Assembly: GCA_021030905.1 (NCBI GenBank)
Contig: JAGFMI010000007.1
Span: 806,001-870,000 of the forward strand
Length of the DNA: 64,000 bases
Direction: 5' to 3'
From: Pyrenula massariospora
Lineage: Eukaryota > Ascomycota > Eurotiomycetes > Pyrenulales > Pyrenulaceae
The notes under the pieces were generated by a model. It was given only the letters and a program-made list of their open reading frames with translations. It made no database searches and was not told the DNA's origin. Numbering within the stretch: the stretch's first letter is position 1; each line of letters opens with the position of its first letter. The position numbers were made by a program, and so were the translations under genes. Positions 34,682-46,737 of this stretch are shown here, piece after piece.

Positions 34682-36614
34682 TTATCGTGTACGGCGGCCG
34701 CGAAGCCCGATTAGCTCGTCCCGCTGGAAGCAAGGATAGGGTATCCCAAGCACCTCCCGCATCAAAGTGTCGTCAGCCTCTTCCCACTCGTGCGCTGCAT
34801 CGCGGACCGCTTCAAAGACCTGCTGTAAGGAATTCTTGTATTCAATGAGTATACTCGACTCGGGTACTACGAGGCCGTTGAGCGCATTGACCTTGTCGCG
34901 GATGTAGCTGCACTGCCAGTCTCGAAATACGCGGACGAGCTGTAAGAGGGTTGGCGTTTGTGTTGCGGGGTGTCTCCAGTGGGCTCGTTGCCACACCATC
35001 GTGCATGCCGTGCTGTGGAGAACGTGTGCTGCAAAGGGGTGGTCTCTTAGGTAAAGATATCCTTGTGATTCGATGGTTTTGAGATTGTAATAGATGTTCT
35101 CGATTGCTCTTCAAGGAAAGGTCTTCTGCCCGCAGCGGACGGTGAGATTCTTCGCGTGAATGATCTCTTGGACTATCCAGATGCGCCTCCAGTAGTTCCG
35201 CTCACAGAGAGAGACAAGGGCTTCTCCTTGACCATGTGTCCACATCCGGCGATACCGATTTGTCTTGGGTCTCAGAGTACCAAGTCCTTCCTTCGCGATG
35301 TAGTCCATTGCGACATCGCTGTCTTCCGATTCTCTCCCTAACCATACAATCACGTCGGTGGCCTGCCGGTAGATGTCTCTCATCATTTTGACTTGATGAT
35401 TTCTCTCGTGGATATTCTCCTGGTCAATGCACAGTGCATCGATCCAGAGGTAGCGAGTGTCTCTTTGATCAGACTGCGTGAGTTGGAAGAACCACCAAAG
35501 ATTTTCTCGCACCGAGACGTTCCGCCTATTGACTTTGATTGATTTCTGCCTATCAGCATCCCCCCATCGGTAAGATAGGGCGGTATAGGGCGGACAGTCA
35601 TCCATATGAACGCTGAGAAGGCTCATTTCAGTCTTCAAAGACTCATCGCCTTTCTTCAGTTCGAGTAGTCTGATCTCGCGGACAGAAAGATCGAGCGCGG
35701 AGTATAGTGGCGCTGGAACCAACTGGAGCTGCGGCTTTCGGTTGGGAACAGACACTTGACAAACCTTATCAAGACCTGCACAGACTCGATCCTGGTACTT
35801 CAGACTAGAACAGGATGTTAGCTACCATGAGATGGTCAATAGCTTGACTATCTATGGAGTTTGGAATCATTACTCACCACTTTTCCATCACTAGAGACTC
35901 CGAAGGATGATTGAAACAATGATCATCTTCTGCATGACTATTTTCGGGCAAGAATAAACCCGGAGTCTGGTTTGAGAATGCCATGCATTCAAGGACTTTG
36001 GTAGCCATTTCTTCAGCCAGTCGCCGACCTGCCTGCTTCGAATCCTCGGCCGGCATAGAACCCCAATGCAGGTGTCTTGCTGCTATATCTTTGTAACACA
36101 TTCGCACGGTGACTCTAATCCTCTCATTCATACTTTCTTTACGTCGCTTCTCAGTCTCTTTTGCAACTTCCTGGAGCTTCGCCTCCCCGTGTAGGAGTAA
36201 CGAGCGCGCGAGCCGCAACTCTTCGCTGAACACTTTGGTGTCAGTGAGCAAGTACAAGAGATGCGTCGACCTGCTTGGCGTTTGCTTTTTCATTATTGCC
36301 TCTAGCCTACTAAGGCTTTCCTTTCTCCTGCTCCATAGCATAGGATCACGGACCTTAAGGCTTGGATCCCGAAGCATTTTCGATTCCTCACTACACCACG
36401 AATTATCGAGGGCCTCTATGTCTCTATTGCTTTTGCAATATGCTTTCGTCACCTCTCTGAAACGAGACCGAGCTCTGAGCTTCAGGGTAGCCAATGTTCG
36501 TACGTGGGAATGCAACCTGTTGAATTTTCTTGTCTCGGTGCGGAGCATGGACTCCACATCTATAGAACTCCCAATGGGATGACGATAAGTGGGATCTTTC
36601 AAATTGTGGCACAA
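34682..36614 (-). pseudogene. HET-domain gene with extra N-terminal region, one in-frame stop
   Basis: Two exons: 35878..36614 and 34682..35804, joined over a 73-bp intron with GTGAGT donor, CTAAC branch point and CTAG acceptor. The first exon encodes about 245 charged, helical residues I do not recognise; the second carries a HET domain (PF06985). HET motifs are clear: YTALSYRWGD, YLWIDALCIDQENIHERNHQ, MRDIYRQATDVIVWLG and WRRIWIVQEI. HET proteins act in heterokaryon incompatibility and trigger cell death when activated. A TGA at 35111..35113 interrupts the frame after the sequence CGQKTFP; beyond it the same frame stays open for 143 codons with family-like sequence (ACTMVWQRAHW, CSYIRDKVNALNGLV). 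No ATG is visible at the 5' end, so a further exon upstream is likely. Probably a recent pseudogene, or a gene truncated after the HET core. Confidence 0.75.
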
Positions 36615-38269
36615 ATCTGCGGAGAAAGTGTGCTTCTGGGGAATCAGGCATCTGACCCCAGGAAATCAGCAACTTCAGCCGTTTGACCACGAAGGCGCCT
36701 ATAGAAGTGTTTCCTACCCTATTTGAGCTGTCGTCTCGACTTCAAGCGAATTCCACTCGCTTCCGAAGCAGTCGATTGTCCATCCGGAATGCCTGAAATA
36801 ATATTTTCTGCGAATGTCACAAATACATTGGCCGTCGTCACAACGGACATGATGTATATCTCCGAGATCTTTGTAGTACGGCATATTCAGCACGCACGCT
36901 CGAAAACGTAAGAGTATGGTGTAAACTCTGTGAAACGATTCCTACGTAAAATATGACAAAGACCGCAAGCAACTTTGAGATGGAAGTCCTTGATGGCACC
37001 CCACGCGTCATAAGGCTGGGCTGTGACCCTGCATGACTTCATGCAGCTACGACCACATTCTGAGATCAATTAGGCCCTCTAGATTCGGTTGAAGGCATCC
37101 TGAGGAAACTAAGTAATTTATTGGCGGATTGGCGAATTCTTACGTAGGACGGGCAATTTTACGCTGCGAACACGATGCACCAACGCGGCGCCATAAGTAG
37201 TAAATACGATGGAATGATAGCGAGGATTGTTCCGGCGAACAAGACGATAACGAGTCACATTAAAAAAGGTTTATGTAATTGGTAGAAACAAATTCCTGGG
37301 CATATGTCGGCGATTACGGCATTCATTGAGTTATGCATTTATTGTACCTTCATCAGCGCCAGTGAGAAGGGCGGAGTCGTAGCACCCTCTTAAGCCGCAG
37401 AGCCTATCAGCCCGAATGTCAATTTAGCTGGGAGGAGGTACCATCCCTCGCATACCATCGACGATTTCTGTACCCCAGCCTTGACTCCCTTGAGCCGCCA
37501 CGATTCTGAATATCTGCCGCAGCTTCACTCTACTCTGGGCCAAGGATGCTCGCCGCCTGAAGACGGTAAGGATCGGGCCATGGCCGGCCGAGGCCAAGTT
37601 GGGTACCAATCACTGCCGAGCCAGGGTGAGAACAGCAGCATGTAATGGGTACCTGGAGCTGGTGGAGTGCGTTGTGAACGAGCAATTGTCTCCAGATGTA
37701 GAGCAGCGTGATAATAGCGATCAATGGCTACAGGGTGGCGTCGCAGGGGCTCAGCAAGGAAGGCAAAAGAATACCTATCACTACAGGTGTTGATATGTAG
37801 GGCACGTTCCTCGTAATTGCCTGACAATATGGGGTGGAGTCTTGATTCTTTTAAGAAAGCGTCGAGCGATGATGAGGCTTTCTAGCCGCTAAGACGCTAA
37901 GCACCTGGTAAGATAGAGAACATTCTTAGATACATGGCAATCATAACAGTTGTGCCATTACCTTCCGCGGCTCGGTTCGAGGTTAAAAAGCACTATCGCT
38001 CTGGCACTGACTGGTTCGGGTGGCTTTCAGCTGGCACTCAGCCACGCAAGGCTCTATGAGTTCTGGAACGTTGTTCTTTCTTGGCCGCTCAACTCAGCAC
38101 CGAATACATATCAATCTCCAGCTTGACCGTCAGTAATGACTCGCCTTTTGCAAGTGACGTCAGTGACAATCTAAGAGTCGGGGTGGTCTTAGACATCAAT
38201 CAACAGCGATCATTGCCGTTCTTCTCGACAAACAATCTGAACAGTATCTGCGTTGCATCAGTTCTTTGG
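36615..38269. other. Intergenic stretch, possible upstream exon of the HET gene
   Basis: About 1.65 kb between the divergent HET and HeLo-E2 genes. It should hold both promoters and, near 36,615-36,750, perhaps the first exon of the HET gene. I could not place that exon. No other gene supported. Confidence 0.4.
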
Positions 38270-39859
38270 ATGTCTGGTGCAGAGGGAATTGCCGGCCTCG
38301 CGATCGGTGCCGTTGGCCTTACTGCTCTCTTCAAAACTTGCATTGATGCTTTCAACATTGTCATAACAGCGCGAGAGTGCGGGCATGACTTCGAGATCCT
38401 GTGTGCCGACCTCGCTCTACAGCGACTGCGACTTTGCCTCTGGGGTGAAACAGTCGGCCTCGTAGCCCGAGATCCCGTCCAAAGTCAGCTGCCAGGTCTT
38501 GAGGACCCTCAGATACAGCCAACTATTGTCCAAACGCTTGAAGCAATCCAATCTCTGCTCCGCGAAACAAGCCGCATTCGAGATCAATTTTCCCTACCAA
38601 GGAAATCATCTCGCGTATTGAATCTCTTCCGCAATAAATACAACGATGTCATGCAGCGAGTAGATCGGAATGGAAAACAGAACTCTGTGGCTGCCATCAC
38701 GAAATGGGCCATTTATTCAGGAGACAGATTTAAAGACAAGATAGAACAACTCAAAAGCCTTATTGATGGACTGGAAAAAGTTTCAGAGTTATTAGGCGTC
38801 TTAGATGTCCAACAGTCGCGCATGCAGGCCGAGATAGAGTCCTTGGACGATGTCCAGAGCTTGAGACTCATACGAGATGCTTCCGTCCACAGTCAACGCG
38901 CCGTATCAGACGCGGCAACCCACCGCCTTTTTCGTATTGAGACTGCGCCTTCTACAGGTGAAGTTTCTGCGTCTAATGCTTCGCAGTCGTTTCATACAGC
39001 GGATGAGCGACAGCCAGATGGAGCAGATCAATCCTGCACAATGAATCTATTAAATCTGGAGGAGGCGCTTGAAAGTAACGAGCAATCTCTTGTACTGCAT
39101 GGATACCGAGTATCTGCGAACAAACATGCCTCACCTGGGAACTGGACAGCGGGCCCCAAGACAGACAAGTATGGAGAGAAGCTTAAGAGCTTTGACTTAT
39201 TGGAAATGGCCGGTTATGGTAGATTCCCACCAAGACTTCTCCACCTCCGGGAGATACTCATACAGGCCGCCGAGGGACAGAATCTATGGGATCAAGAAAT
39301 CTGGACGGAAACCCGCAGAATGATTATCGATCACGTACCAGCACCAAGAGTAGGTCCCGTTCAAGCAGTCATTCGTGCTTTGCGAGACTTTCGAAGCGAT
39401 TCAGCACCTCAATGGGTAGCCGCGGCGCCAATCCATTTCGATTTGTTTCACCTTTTGGCTGGCATTGAAGGCCCTCCGGACACCCCGTACGAAGGTGGCG
39501 TATTTTGGATTGAAATACGTCTATCACCGCTTCACCCTTTCAGGCCACCTTCCTTACGATTCCTCACGCGCATTTATCACCCGAATATCGATAGTCGTGG
39601 TAAAATTTGTGTGAATCTTCTGGGCGAAGAGTGGCATGCGGTCACTTGCCTGACATGGGTATTGGTCTCCGTTTGCTCGCTCTTAAACGACCCTAATCTC
39701 GACGATCCATTGGTGCCTGAGATTGCGGAAATATACAGCAAAGATTATGACTTGTACTTTCAAAACGCCAAGACGTATACGGATCGCTATGCCGTTGCTG
39801 AAGTGATACCTGAACAGAAAGAGGACCCAGAGGGAGGGTACGCGGCCACCGCGCCTTAG
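38270..39859 (+). CDS. HeLo domain fused to E2 ubiquitin-conjugating (UBC) domain
   Basis: Intronless 529-residue protein from the ATG at 38270; the frame is open upstream but has no earlier ATG. The N-terminus (MSGAEGIAGLAIGAVGLTAL, then FKTCIDAFNIVITAREC and LQRLRLCLWGETVGL) is a HeLo domain, the membrane-targeting death domain of HET-S and related fungal proteins, over about residues 1-215. A linker follows. The C-terminus (about 375-510) is a UBC fold: PPDTPYEGGVFWIEIRL, PFRPPSLRFLTRIYHPN, then GKICVNLL. The HPN motif is at 437-439 and the catalytic Cys at 447, exactly ten residues after the His as in active E2s, so the enzyme looks intact. Predicted role: ubiquitin transfer coupled to membrane-linked cell death or signalling. 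This coupling is inference; the domain order is seen. Confidence 0.85.
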   Translation: MSGAEGIAGLAIGAVGLTALFKTCIDAFNIVITARECGHDFEILCADLALQRLRLCLWGETVGLVARDPVQSQLPGLEDPQIQPTIVQTLEAIQSLLRETSRIRDQFSLPRKSSRVLNLFRNKYNDVMQRVDRNGKQNSVAAITKWAIYSGDRFKDKIEQLKSLIDGLEKVSELLGVLDVQQSRMQAEIESLDDVQSLRLIRDASVHSQRAVSDAATHRLFRIETAPSTGEVSASNASQSFHTADERQPDGADQSCTMNLLNLEEALESNEQSLVLHGYRVSANKHASPGNWTAGPKTDKYGEKLKSFDLLEMAGYGRFPPRLLHLREILIQAAEGQNLWDQEIWTETRRMIIDHVPAPRVGPVQAVIRALRDFRSDSAPQWVAAAPIHFDLFHLLAGIEGPPDTPYEGGVFWIEIRLSPLHPFRPPSLRFLTRIYHPNIDSRGKICVNLLGEEWHAVTCLTWVLVSVCSLLNDPNLDDPLVPEIAEIYSKDYDLYFQNAKTYTDRYAVAEVIPEQKEDPEGGYAATAP

Positions 39860-42099
39860 CTACTCACCGTTTTCGCTTCAAAGCCGCTCCCGCTATACAA
39901 ATATATTAGCATCCCAATGCCCAGGAGTGACATCAGATCAAACAGCCCAAGCAAAGGTTTCATCATCCTAGAACGCGACGGTGGCTACAAAAAACAATCA
40001 CACACAACATACGGCCACGCATCGGGTAAAAGCTGCCGCGAGCCTTTGTTATAGCTTCCTTGACTGCCTATCCACGCCCATTGGACAACGATTTCCATCC
40101 CATTCTCGTCCACTATGCCTATGCTAGTCTCTGCCCCCCCATGTGGCTCCCATGCTTGACTCCTGTTCCCCAGCGACGACAGCAGATCCAATTTCCTCTC
40201 CTTTCCTTTCTCCAATCAGCCACCACCTACCCTTATTTTGCGCAAGCTCCGAGGTCATCGGTAGATCCCAGGTGCGTCGTAATGACTCGCTCCTCAACTT
40301 GATCTGCTCTCCCACAACCACCCAACCTCCGCTGTCTTCACATCTCGTTCAATATCAATCCTGAAGGCTACTTGATCAAAGAGATCCGCCGCTTCGCAAA
40401 TGCGGCCCTACACCCAAGAGGAATATCAGTGCAAAGATCCACTAGAATGACATATTACATAACCTTCCTGCACCTCCTACTTATCAGCACCGCACAGCGC
40501 AGCGGGAAAGGTAGTCATCGCTGTGTACGGCGACCGAGTAGATTCATATACTCTGGACATTAAGATCGAGGACTGCAAGCCCGCAGTGAAAGTTAGTGTG
40601 CTTTGTTCGAGTTGATGTGCACATCGAAACAGGCCAGATGCGGTGGAGAAATACATAAGCAGAGGTTACACAAGTTGCTATGCTTTGTTTGTCCGTCGTT
40701 TTATCAGTCACGAGAACTGATTTTAAGCACATAGAAATGCATTGCATTGTTGCAGGGGATAGTTGGTTGATTGAGGGAGGGGAATGAAAACTGGTTGGGA
40801 TTTGGCGGATTGGTGTTGGGGGGACTCTGGTGCGAGGTGCTCAAAGAGTCTACAGAAAGAACCCGGAGCGGAAGGTTGGTGGGCCAGTACGGATAGGGGT
40901 GAATGTAGGTGCGGTATGGTGCTTATGGTGGAAGCCTGACTTGCAGGTGGTCCTGTGATTTTGCGGAAGTGGAAGCAGACGAGGAACGGCAGGATAGGGT
41001 GTGACGGGGAGACGGGGAAGCTCGAGAGTGCTAAGAGATGTAGTTAAGGGAATGTTTTAGGCCGCTGTAATATAGGACTAGGTTTGCTGAAGGGGTATCT
41101 TCGGCGTTGACCCGAGATATGGTAGATTACTTTCAAAGTCAAGGACGTGACGAACAGCATGTCCAGATTGAAATTTGAGTTTTTTGCGAAGCGAGAATGC
41201 ATGGAAACCTAGCGTGGGAAAAGATGGCCGGTATAGGAAAGCCTCCGGGATATACAGTAGTCGTAACAGTTTTTACTCTTGATACTACCATAAGACGTAG
41301 CTATTCGCAGCGGCCGTCTCCGCTAGCGCCGTTGCCCGAGCCTCTGGCACACTATCAGCATTTTCGAGCCTGTTCTAACGGCGGCAGCCCATGAAAGAGT
41401 TCAAGAAACACGATATAGCATAGAGAGGAATAAAATAGGTGAAATGATTGGTAACTGCGGCCATAATAGAATTGAATCTTTGATTGATTCATTTCTCGCT
41501 GGGGGTAGATCTGGCGCAGGCATAGGATGAGGGAGAAGATAAGGGCGATGTAGAGTAAAGAGGAAAGAAGGGGATCGGAAAATAGGAAAGGAGAATAGAT
41601 AGACAAAAAGATGGGGGATGATACATTTTTTTACATAGAAAACGACCTCTGCGCTCCATCCTAATGTGGATAAGTCAGGCGATGACAACGCTAATTATTA
41701 CAACAGTGATAGTAGCGTTCTGGCTGGTATCATGATAGAATTGGAAGTAAACTTTTGTGAAGAGCTCAAGGTAACGCGATAAAGTTAAGGGTGAAAAAGG
41801 CAATGGAAGTTGAATAAGTGCTAAAGTAGAGCGGCGATGGACGCTAGTTAGTCTCCACCCGAAAATTTAAGCACTTTTTAGTGCCAAGACGGGGGTCAAG
41901 TAGGCCACTTGTCCATATGCAGACATCTTGGTTGCGACCTACCTAACACATAGCAGGTTCCAGGCATAGGACACGTGTGATAAGTCGACTTTAAAAACCC
42001 GTCTATGGCAACCAGCTAATTCAAGTATGTGGTCCGTGGACGAGTTTACGCATTTAAGCTCCCCTGGCTTTCTGAAGAATCCTTGGCTGGGTCGGCGGC
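39860..42099. other. Long intergenic stretch, no supported gene
   Basis: 2.2 kb between HeLo-E2 and ALG5. Only overlapping short frames, including low-complexity Pro/Ser ones near 40,100-40,300. No gene, repeat or RNA I can support. Confidence 0.4.
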
Positions 42100-43384
42100 A
42101 TGGCACCTTCCGTTGAAGATATCTGGCGACTGGCCGTTCAGAAAATTTGGTCGATTCCCAGCTACGTTCTACTTGCGGCAGTTGTGACTGCTTTATTGTG
42201 TTCGTGGTCTCTTGTACGACTGATGGCCAAAAATGTTTCCTAGCAAGATCTGACAAAATCCACAGTTCTACGTCTGTCTCTTGGTGATTGCACCTTCGCC
42301 GCGTGCAGCACTGCCTTCTGAAAAGACATACATTACCGTCGATGCGGACAGCGCCGTCACTTCCCCGAAGCCTCTCCCATCATGGCAGGACAATAGCGTT
42401 ACGAGAGCCAGGAGGACGCAGAAAAAGAAGGGCATACAATTCAGGATAGAGCAGTGCTCTATCGAGGCCCCCGAGCTTTTCATGAGTGTTGTAATTCCTG
42501 CCTACAATGAAGAAGATCGCCTTATTGGCATGCTGGAGGAGACCATCAACTATCTCGAAGACCAGTACGGCACTACGACCCCCGACCCGAGTAAATCTTC
42601 CCCCCCAAACGGCCGGCCCAACGGCCACACTTCTCCCACGCCGCCAACTCGTGGCTACGAGATCCTCCTCGTCTCGGACGGCTCTACAGACGATACCATC
42701 TCTACCGCCCTCTCTTTTTTTCGCTCGCATCTCCTCCCTCTTCACCCGCGGCGTGTTTCCGGACCCTGGAGCCATCGTGCGACTCGCGGAGTCAATATTC
42801 CTGCGGGCTGCATCCGCATAGTGACCTTGGAGCACAATCGCGGAAAGGGCGGTGCAGTCACACATGGTCTTCGTCATGTTCGCGGGCGATACGTCGTTTT
42901 CGCAGATGCAGACGGCGCGTCAAGATTTTCCGACCTGGACAGCCTCGTCACCGCGTGTCAGAAAGTTGAAGATGCCCAGGGCCGCGGTGTAGCTGTGGGC
43001 TCTCGCGCTCATTTGACATCGACGCCGGCGGTCGTACAGCGGTCACGCCTGCGGAACTTTCTCATGCACTCATTCCACCTACTCTTGAGGCTTCTAACGC
43101 CGCCTCAGACAAGCCGAATCAGAGATACTCAATGCGGGTTCAAGCTATTCAGTCGGAATGCGCTGCCGTATATTGTGCCGTACATGCATTGCGAAGGGTG
43201 GATCTTTGATGTTGAGATGCTGATGCTCGCAGAGTTTGCGGGCATCAAGGTCGCAGAAGTGCCCGTTGGATGGAGGGAGGTGAAAGGGAGTAAGTTAAAC
43301 GTTGTGTGGGATAGCCTGGGGATGGCGTGGGGATTGGCTCTACTAAGATTATGTTGGGGATTGGGGATATACAAACGTGATTGA
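42100..43384 (+). CDS. alg5: Dolichyl-phosphate beta-glucosyltransferase (ALG5)
   Basis: Two exons: 42100..42213 and 42266..43384, joined in phase 0 over a 52-bp intron (GTACGA...CCACAG), giving 410 residues. Exon 1 supplies the N-terminal membrane anchor (SYVLLAAVVTALLCSWSLFY), as in yeast Alg5. The GT2 domain has MSVVIPAYNEEDRL, EILLVSDGSTDDT, HNRGKGGAVTHGL and the metal-binding FADADGAS. Later come IRDTQCGFKLFSR and GWIFDVEMLMLA, typical of ALG5/DPM-type enzymes. It makes dolichyl-phosphate-glucose at the cytosolic face of the ER, the glucose donor for the last three steps of the N-glycan precursor. A Pro/Ser/Thr insertion of about 25 residues lies between the first two motifs. Confidence 0.92.
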
Positions 43385-44195
43385 TGCAGGATCTGAAAAC
43401 TTTAAAGAATTTTAGACAAAAGCATAGAAGTTTTGAAGCATCATGTTAGCCATTGATTTGGTGACGGTTATATAAATATTCGTACTCTAACTAATTGTAT
43501 GTGACGAGATATTAGACTTGCGGCGAACAGTAATGCTCAAGAATAAAAATCTGGTAGATCTGGCAGATCTTGTAGCTCTGTACTCTTCAAAGCCTGATGC
43601 ACAGCCAGATCCACCTTTTTTAAGCCTAGAATTTTAGATACGGCGCAGCTGCATAACCTGACATTCTACCGAGATCAGATCCTCCACCACGATCCCGCGG
43701 CGGAGATATCTACCCCGCAAACTTGGCAGGCACAACAAGCACAGACCTCATGGCGGAATCCACTCGACGGCCTCCCCGCATTTTTCACTCCGAGATGACC
43801 GAGGTCTTGACTTGGTTTCTCCATGTTTGATTGATCGGGAAGATCGTTGATTCTATTTTGCGGCCTGCCGTTTGTGTTCATCCACTACGGCAAGCTTTGC
43901 CCCAAGGCCACAAGCGGTATGATCTATGGCTCCTCCTTCGAGCTCGTTCATCGTCCGGGTCAGTTGTGCCGTCATTTTGCAGGGTCAGTGCCTATTCCGA
44001 GGTTTAGAGGTAGGCCATGATGACGATGGAGCTGGAGTGAGCTTTTCAAATTGTGAACTTTCCTTTCCTTGGTATTTACTGTCTGTTCGATGAATGTGTG
44101 GTTGAGACCGAGCTCTCCTAAGCGCTTTATTCTCCGAGTGTTGGTTAGGTGCTGTAGAGTCAATTGCGAGCTACGTGAGATTCAGAGGTTCAAAG
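43385..44195. other. Intergenic stretch, no supported gene
   Basis: About 0.8 kb between ALG5 and the carboxylesterase gene; it should hold the ALG5 3' UTR and the esterase promoter. No gene seen. Confidence 0.4.
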
Positions 44196-45992
44196 ATGTC
44201 GTTCTCTTCCAGCAAAAATTATTGTCAGCTGGCGCTTGCGCTTTCTTTGTTTATTGCAATATGTTCTGGCCAGAGCATGCCGACAGTGACCCTGTCGTCC
44301 GGCCCCATCGTAGGGACGACAACCTCCGTGCCATATGCGACGGCCACGACAAACGAATTTTTAGGCGTTCCATTTGCGGTGACTCCACCAGAAAGATTCT
44401 CTCCTCCTCAGCCTTTACCAGGCTCCTCACAGCCAATCATGGCTCAGGCAGTCAAGCCAGCTTGCATCCAGCAATTCAACTGTAAGTATCTTCTGGTCAA
44501 AGGTGGCCAGTACTGACCTTTCAATCATAGATCCGGAGGCAGCCCGCAACTTTACACTAGCCGTTTTCAATAACCCAGGCGGCCCAACGCCAGAAGAGTC
44601 AGAAGATTGTCTGTATCTCAATGTATATGCGCCAGCTTCTCCACCTCCACCTGGCGGCCGGACAGTCATGTTTTGGATATATGGTGGAGGGCTGCAATTT
44701 GGGTATGCCGGAGATGTGGGCTACGATGGCGGTCGGTTGGCAGCATATGAAGATGTCATTATCGTCACGACTGCATATCGCATTAATGGTAAGAACAATT
44801 GTAATCGGTCCACTAGGCTAGTGTTTCTCACAATGGACGCAGTTTTCGGGTTCTCCAATGCTCCAGAACTACCCCTAACATCTCGAAATGCCGGCTTCCT
44901 TGACCAACGCATGGCTCTCCAGTGGGTCCAAGACAACATTGCAGCGTTTGGAGGAGACCCGAAGAAAGTTACTATCTTCGGCGAATCAGCCGGCGCAAGG
45001 TCCGTAGACAATCTAATCACCTCATTCGCGAATAATCCACCATTCCGCGCCGGTATCTTGGAAAGCGGTCAAGCCAGCATTGGTCAGGCGGGCGGCAACA
45101 ACGCTACCATTGGCCTCAACTCTTGGAGTGCGCTCGTCAGCTCTCTGAACTGTACAGCCGGCGCCGACGAGCTTACCTGCGTCCGGAACGCCCCAGCCAC
45201 TACTATCAAATCTATCGTCGAGCATCAAGCCCTGAACTTCCCACCAGTCACAGACAACGTAACGCAGATCGCCAACCCAACCGCCGCCCGCGCCGCGAGA
45301 CAAATCGCCAACGTCCCCGTCTTCGCGGGCACCAACGCACAGGAAGGACGGGTCTTCGAATTCGGCCAAAACAACCTCACCGCCTTCCTCCAAACCACCT
45401 TCCCCTCCTCCCCGGACCTCCAGCAGCAGGTCCGCCAGGCATACCCCTTCGGCCCCGGCGACACGGACTACGACATCATCTCCCAGATCTACACCGAGTA
45501 CCGTTTCCAATGCGTAAGCCCCCCACCCTCCCCCTTCCCCCATCTCCCCCAAACCCCCCTTCTAACCTTGCCACGCCCCAGCCAACCGCCCTCTACACCT
45601 CAACCTCCTTTACCGCGGGCTACCCCACCTGGCGCTACTACTTCAACTTCTCCTCCCCCAACCTCTTCTTCTTCCCTGCCGCCGGCGTCTACCACTCCTC
45701 CGAGATCCCGCTCGTATTCGGCATCTTCCCGCCCTTCGGCGCCTCCAACGCCAAGCTCACCCAGCAGAGCGCGCTGAGCTATTATATGCAGAGCGCGTGG
45801 GCGGGGTTTGCGAAGGATCCGGCGAGGGGGCCGGGCTGGAATCGGCTCGGGGAGTATGGGGGCGTGGATTTGGGGGTGTTGGGGGATAGTGGGGTGGGGG
45901 TCGGGGGTGGGGGGGTGACGGTTGTGCCGCCTAGCGATGTTGATTCGAGGTGCAGTTTATATAAGGGGTTGTATGATGCGAGTACGACTTGA
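44196..45992 (+). CDS. Secreted type-B carboxylesterase/lipase
   Basis: Four exons: 44196..44481, 44531..44788, 44843..45513 and 45582..45992, giving 541 residues; introns 49, 54 and 68 bp. A signal peptide (LALALSLFIAICSG) is followed by the alpha/beta-hydrolase fold of the COesterase family (PF00135). Seen in order: NEFLGVPFA, EDCLYLNVYAP, MFWIYGGGLQFG (oxyanion-hole Gly run) and QWVQDNIAAFGGDPKKVTIF. The nucleophile motif GESAG follows, with Ser about residue 230. Then come GTNAQEGRVF, holding the likely acid, and YHSSEIPLVFG, holding the catalytic His. Several N-glycosylation sequons support secretion. It hydrolyses carboxylic esters; the true substrate (lipid, plant polymer or toxin) is unknown. 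The C-terminus is a Gly/Val-rich stretch encoded by a G-run tract. Confidence 0.9.
45857..45917 (+). other. G-run tract at 3' end of the carboxylesterase gene
   Basis: At least seven runs of four or more G with 1-10 base spacers on the coding strand, a strong G-quadruplex-forming pattern. It encodes the Gly/Val-rich end of the protein and contrasts with the very C-rich coding strand 300 bp upstream. Confidence 0.65.
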
Positions 45993-46737
45993 TGGCGGAG
46001 GGAGGGATGGGTGAGATTGTGGTGTGGTGTTTTGTAGGGAGGGGAAATTGGGTTGGAAATGGAAGGCTTTTAATGCAGGAGATGAGATAATGTTCGGATG
46101 TATGGATTGTTCTGCGGCTCGCATTTTTGGGTTTTTGGGATGGAGGATGATGCTGGAGAGCCTTGATTGCGTGTTACTTCGTTGTTAATGCGCACGAAAA
46201 GTGCCGACGTGAGAGTGTTGTGCTCGATGAATTGCGACTGTAAATGCTGAGGAGCGGCTCATCACTGCATGAGCCCCCACTACCATTAGACAATGGACTT
46301 GAAGGTGTACGGGAAGAGAGGGTGCTTGGTAGCGCAGGGGAAGAAACGACGTGGAAATATGATTGCTGGTTGTCGGAAGGAAATAATGAGTTCGAGGCCC
46401 TTGTAAGGGTGTTGGATATGATATGCAAGCTCTATATACATTGAAAATGATACTTCCTAGCCAAATTTACATCCGTATAGACTGAGGTATCATGTTGAAC
46501 AAATGCTTGCCGAGGTATCACTTTTGTCACTTCTGCCTTGATAGATCCAACGCCGAACACCTCCGCTATCCTTTTCATTGGATTCCCCGATATTCATGAC
46601 GAGCCCATATTGAGAACACCTTCAATGCTGACATTGTACACAATCGTCCTCTCACAGACCGCTCTCGTCTTATTGCTTATGAAATTCGGCCTCTTCGGTT
46701 GCTAAGAAAGGGAATTGCAACAGCCATGCGGTTACTC
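45993..46737. other. Convergent intergenic region
   Basis: About 745 bp between the esterase gene and the minus-strand gene that follows. G-rich near its left end; no gene supported. Confidence 0.4.

Noticed and set aside
36424-36690. Minus-strand frame around the 5' end of the HET gene as its first exon
   Set aside because: It overlaps the placed exon in another frame and I found no splice pair that joins them cleanly; the true first exon stays open.
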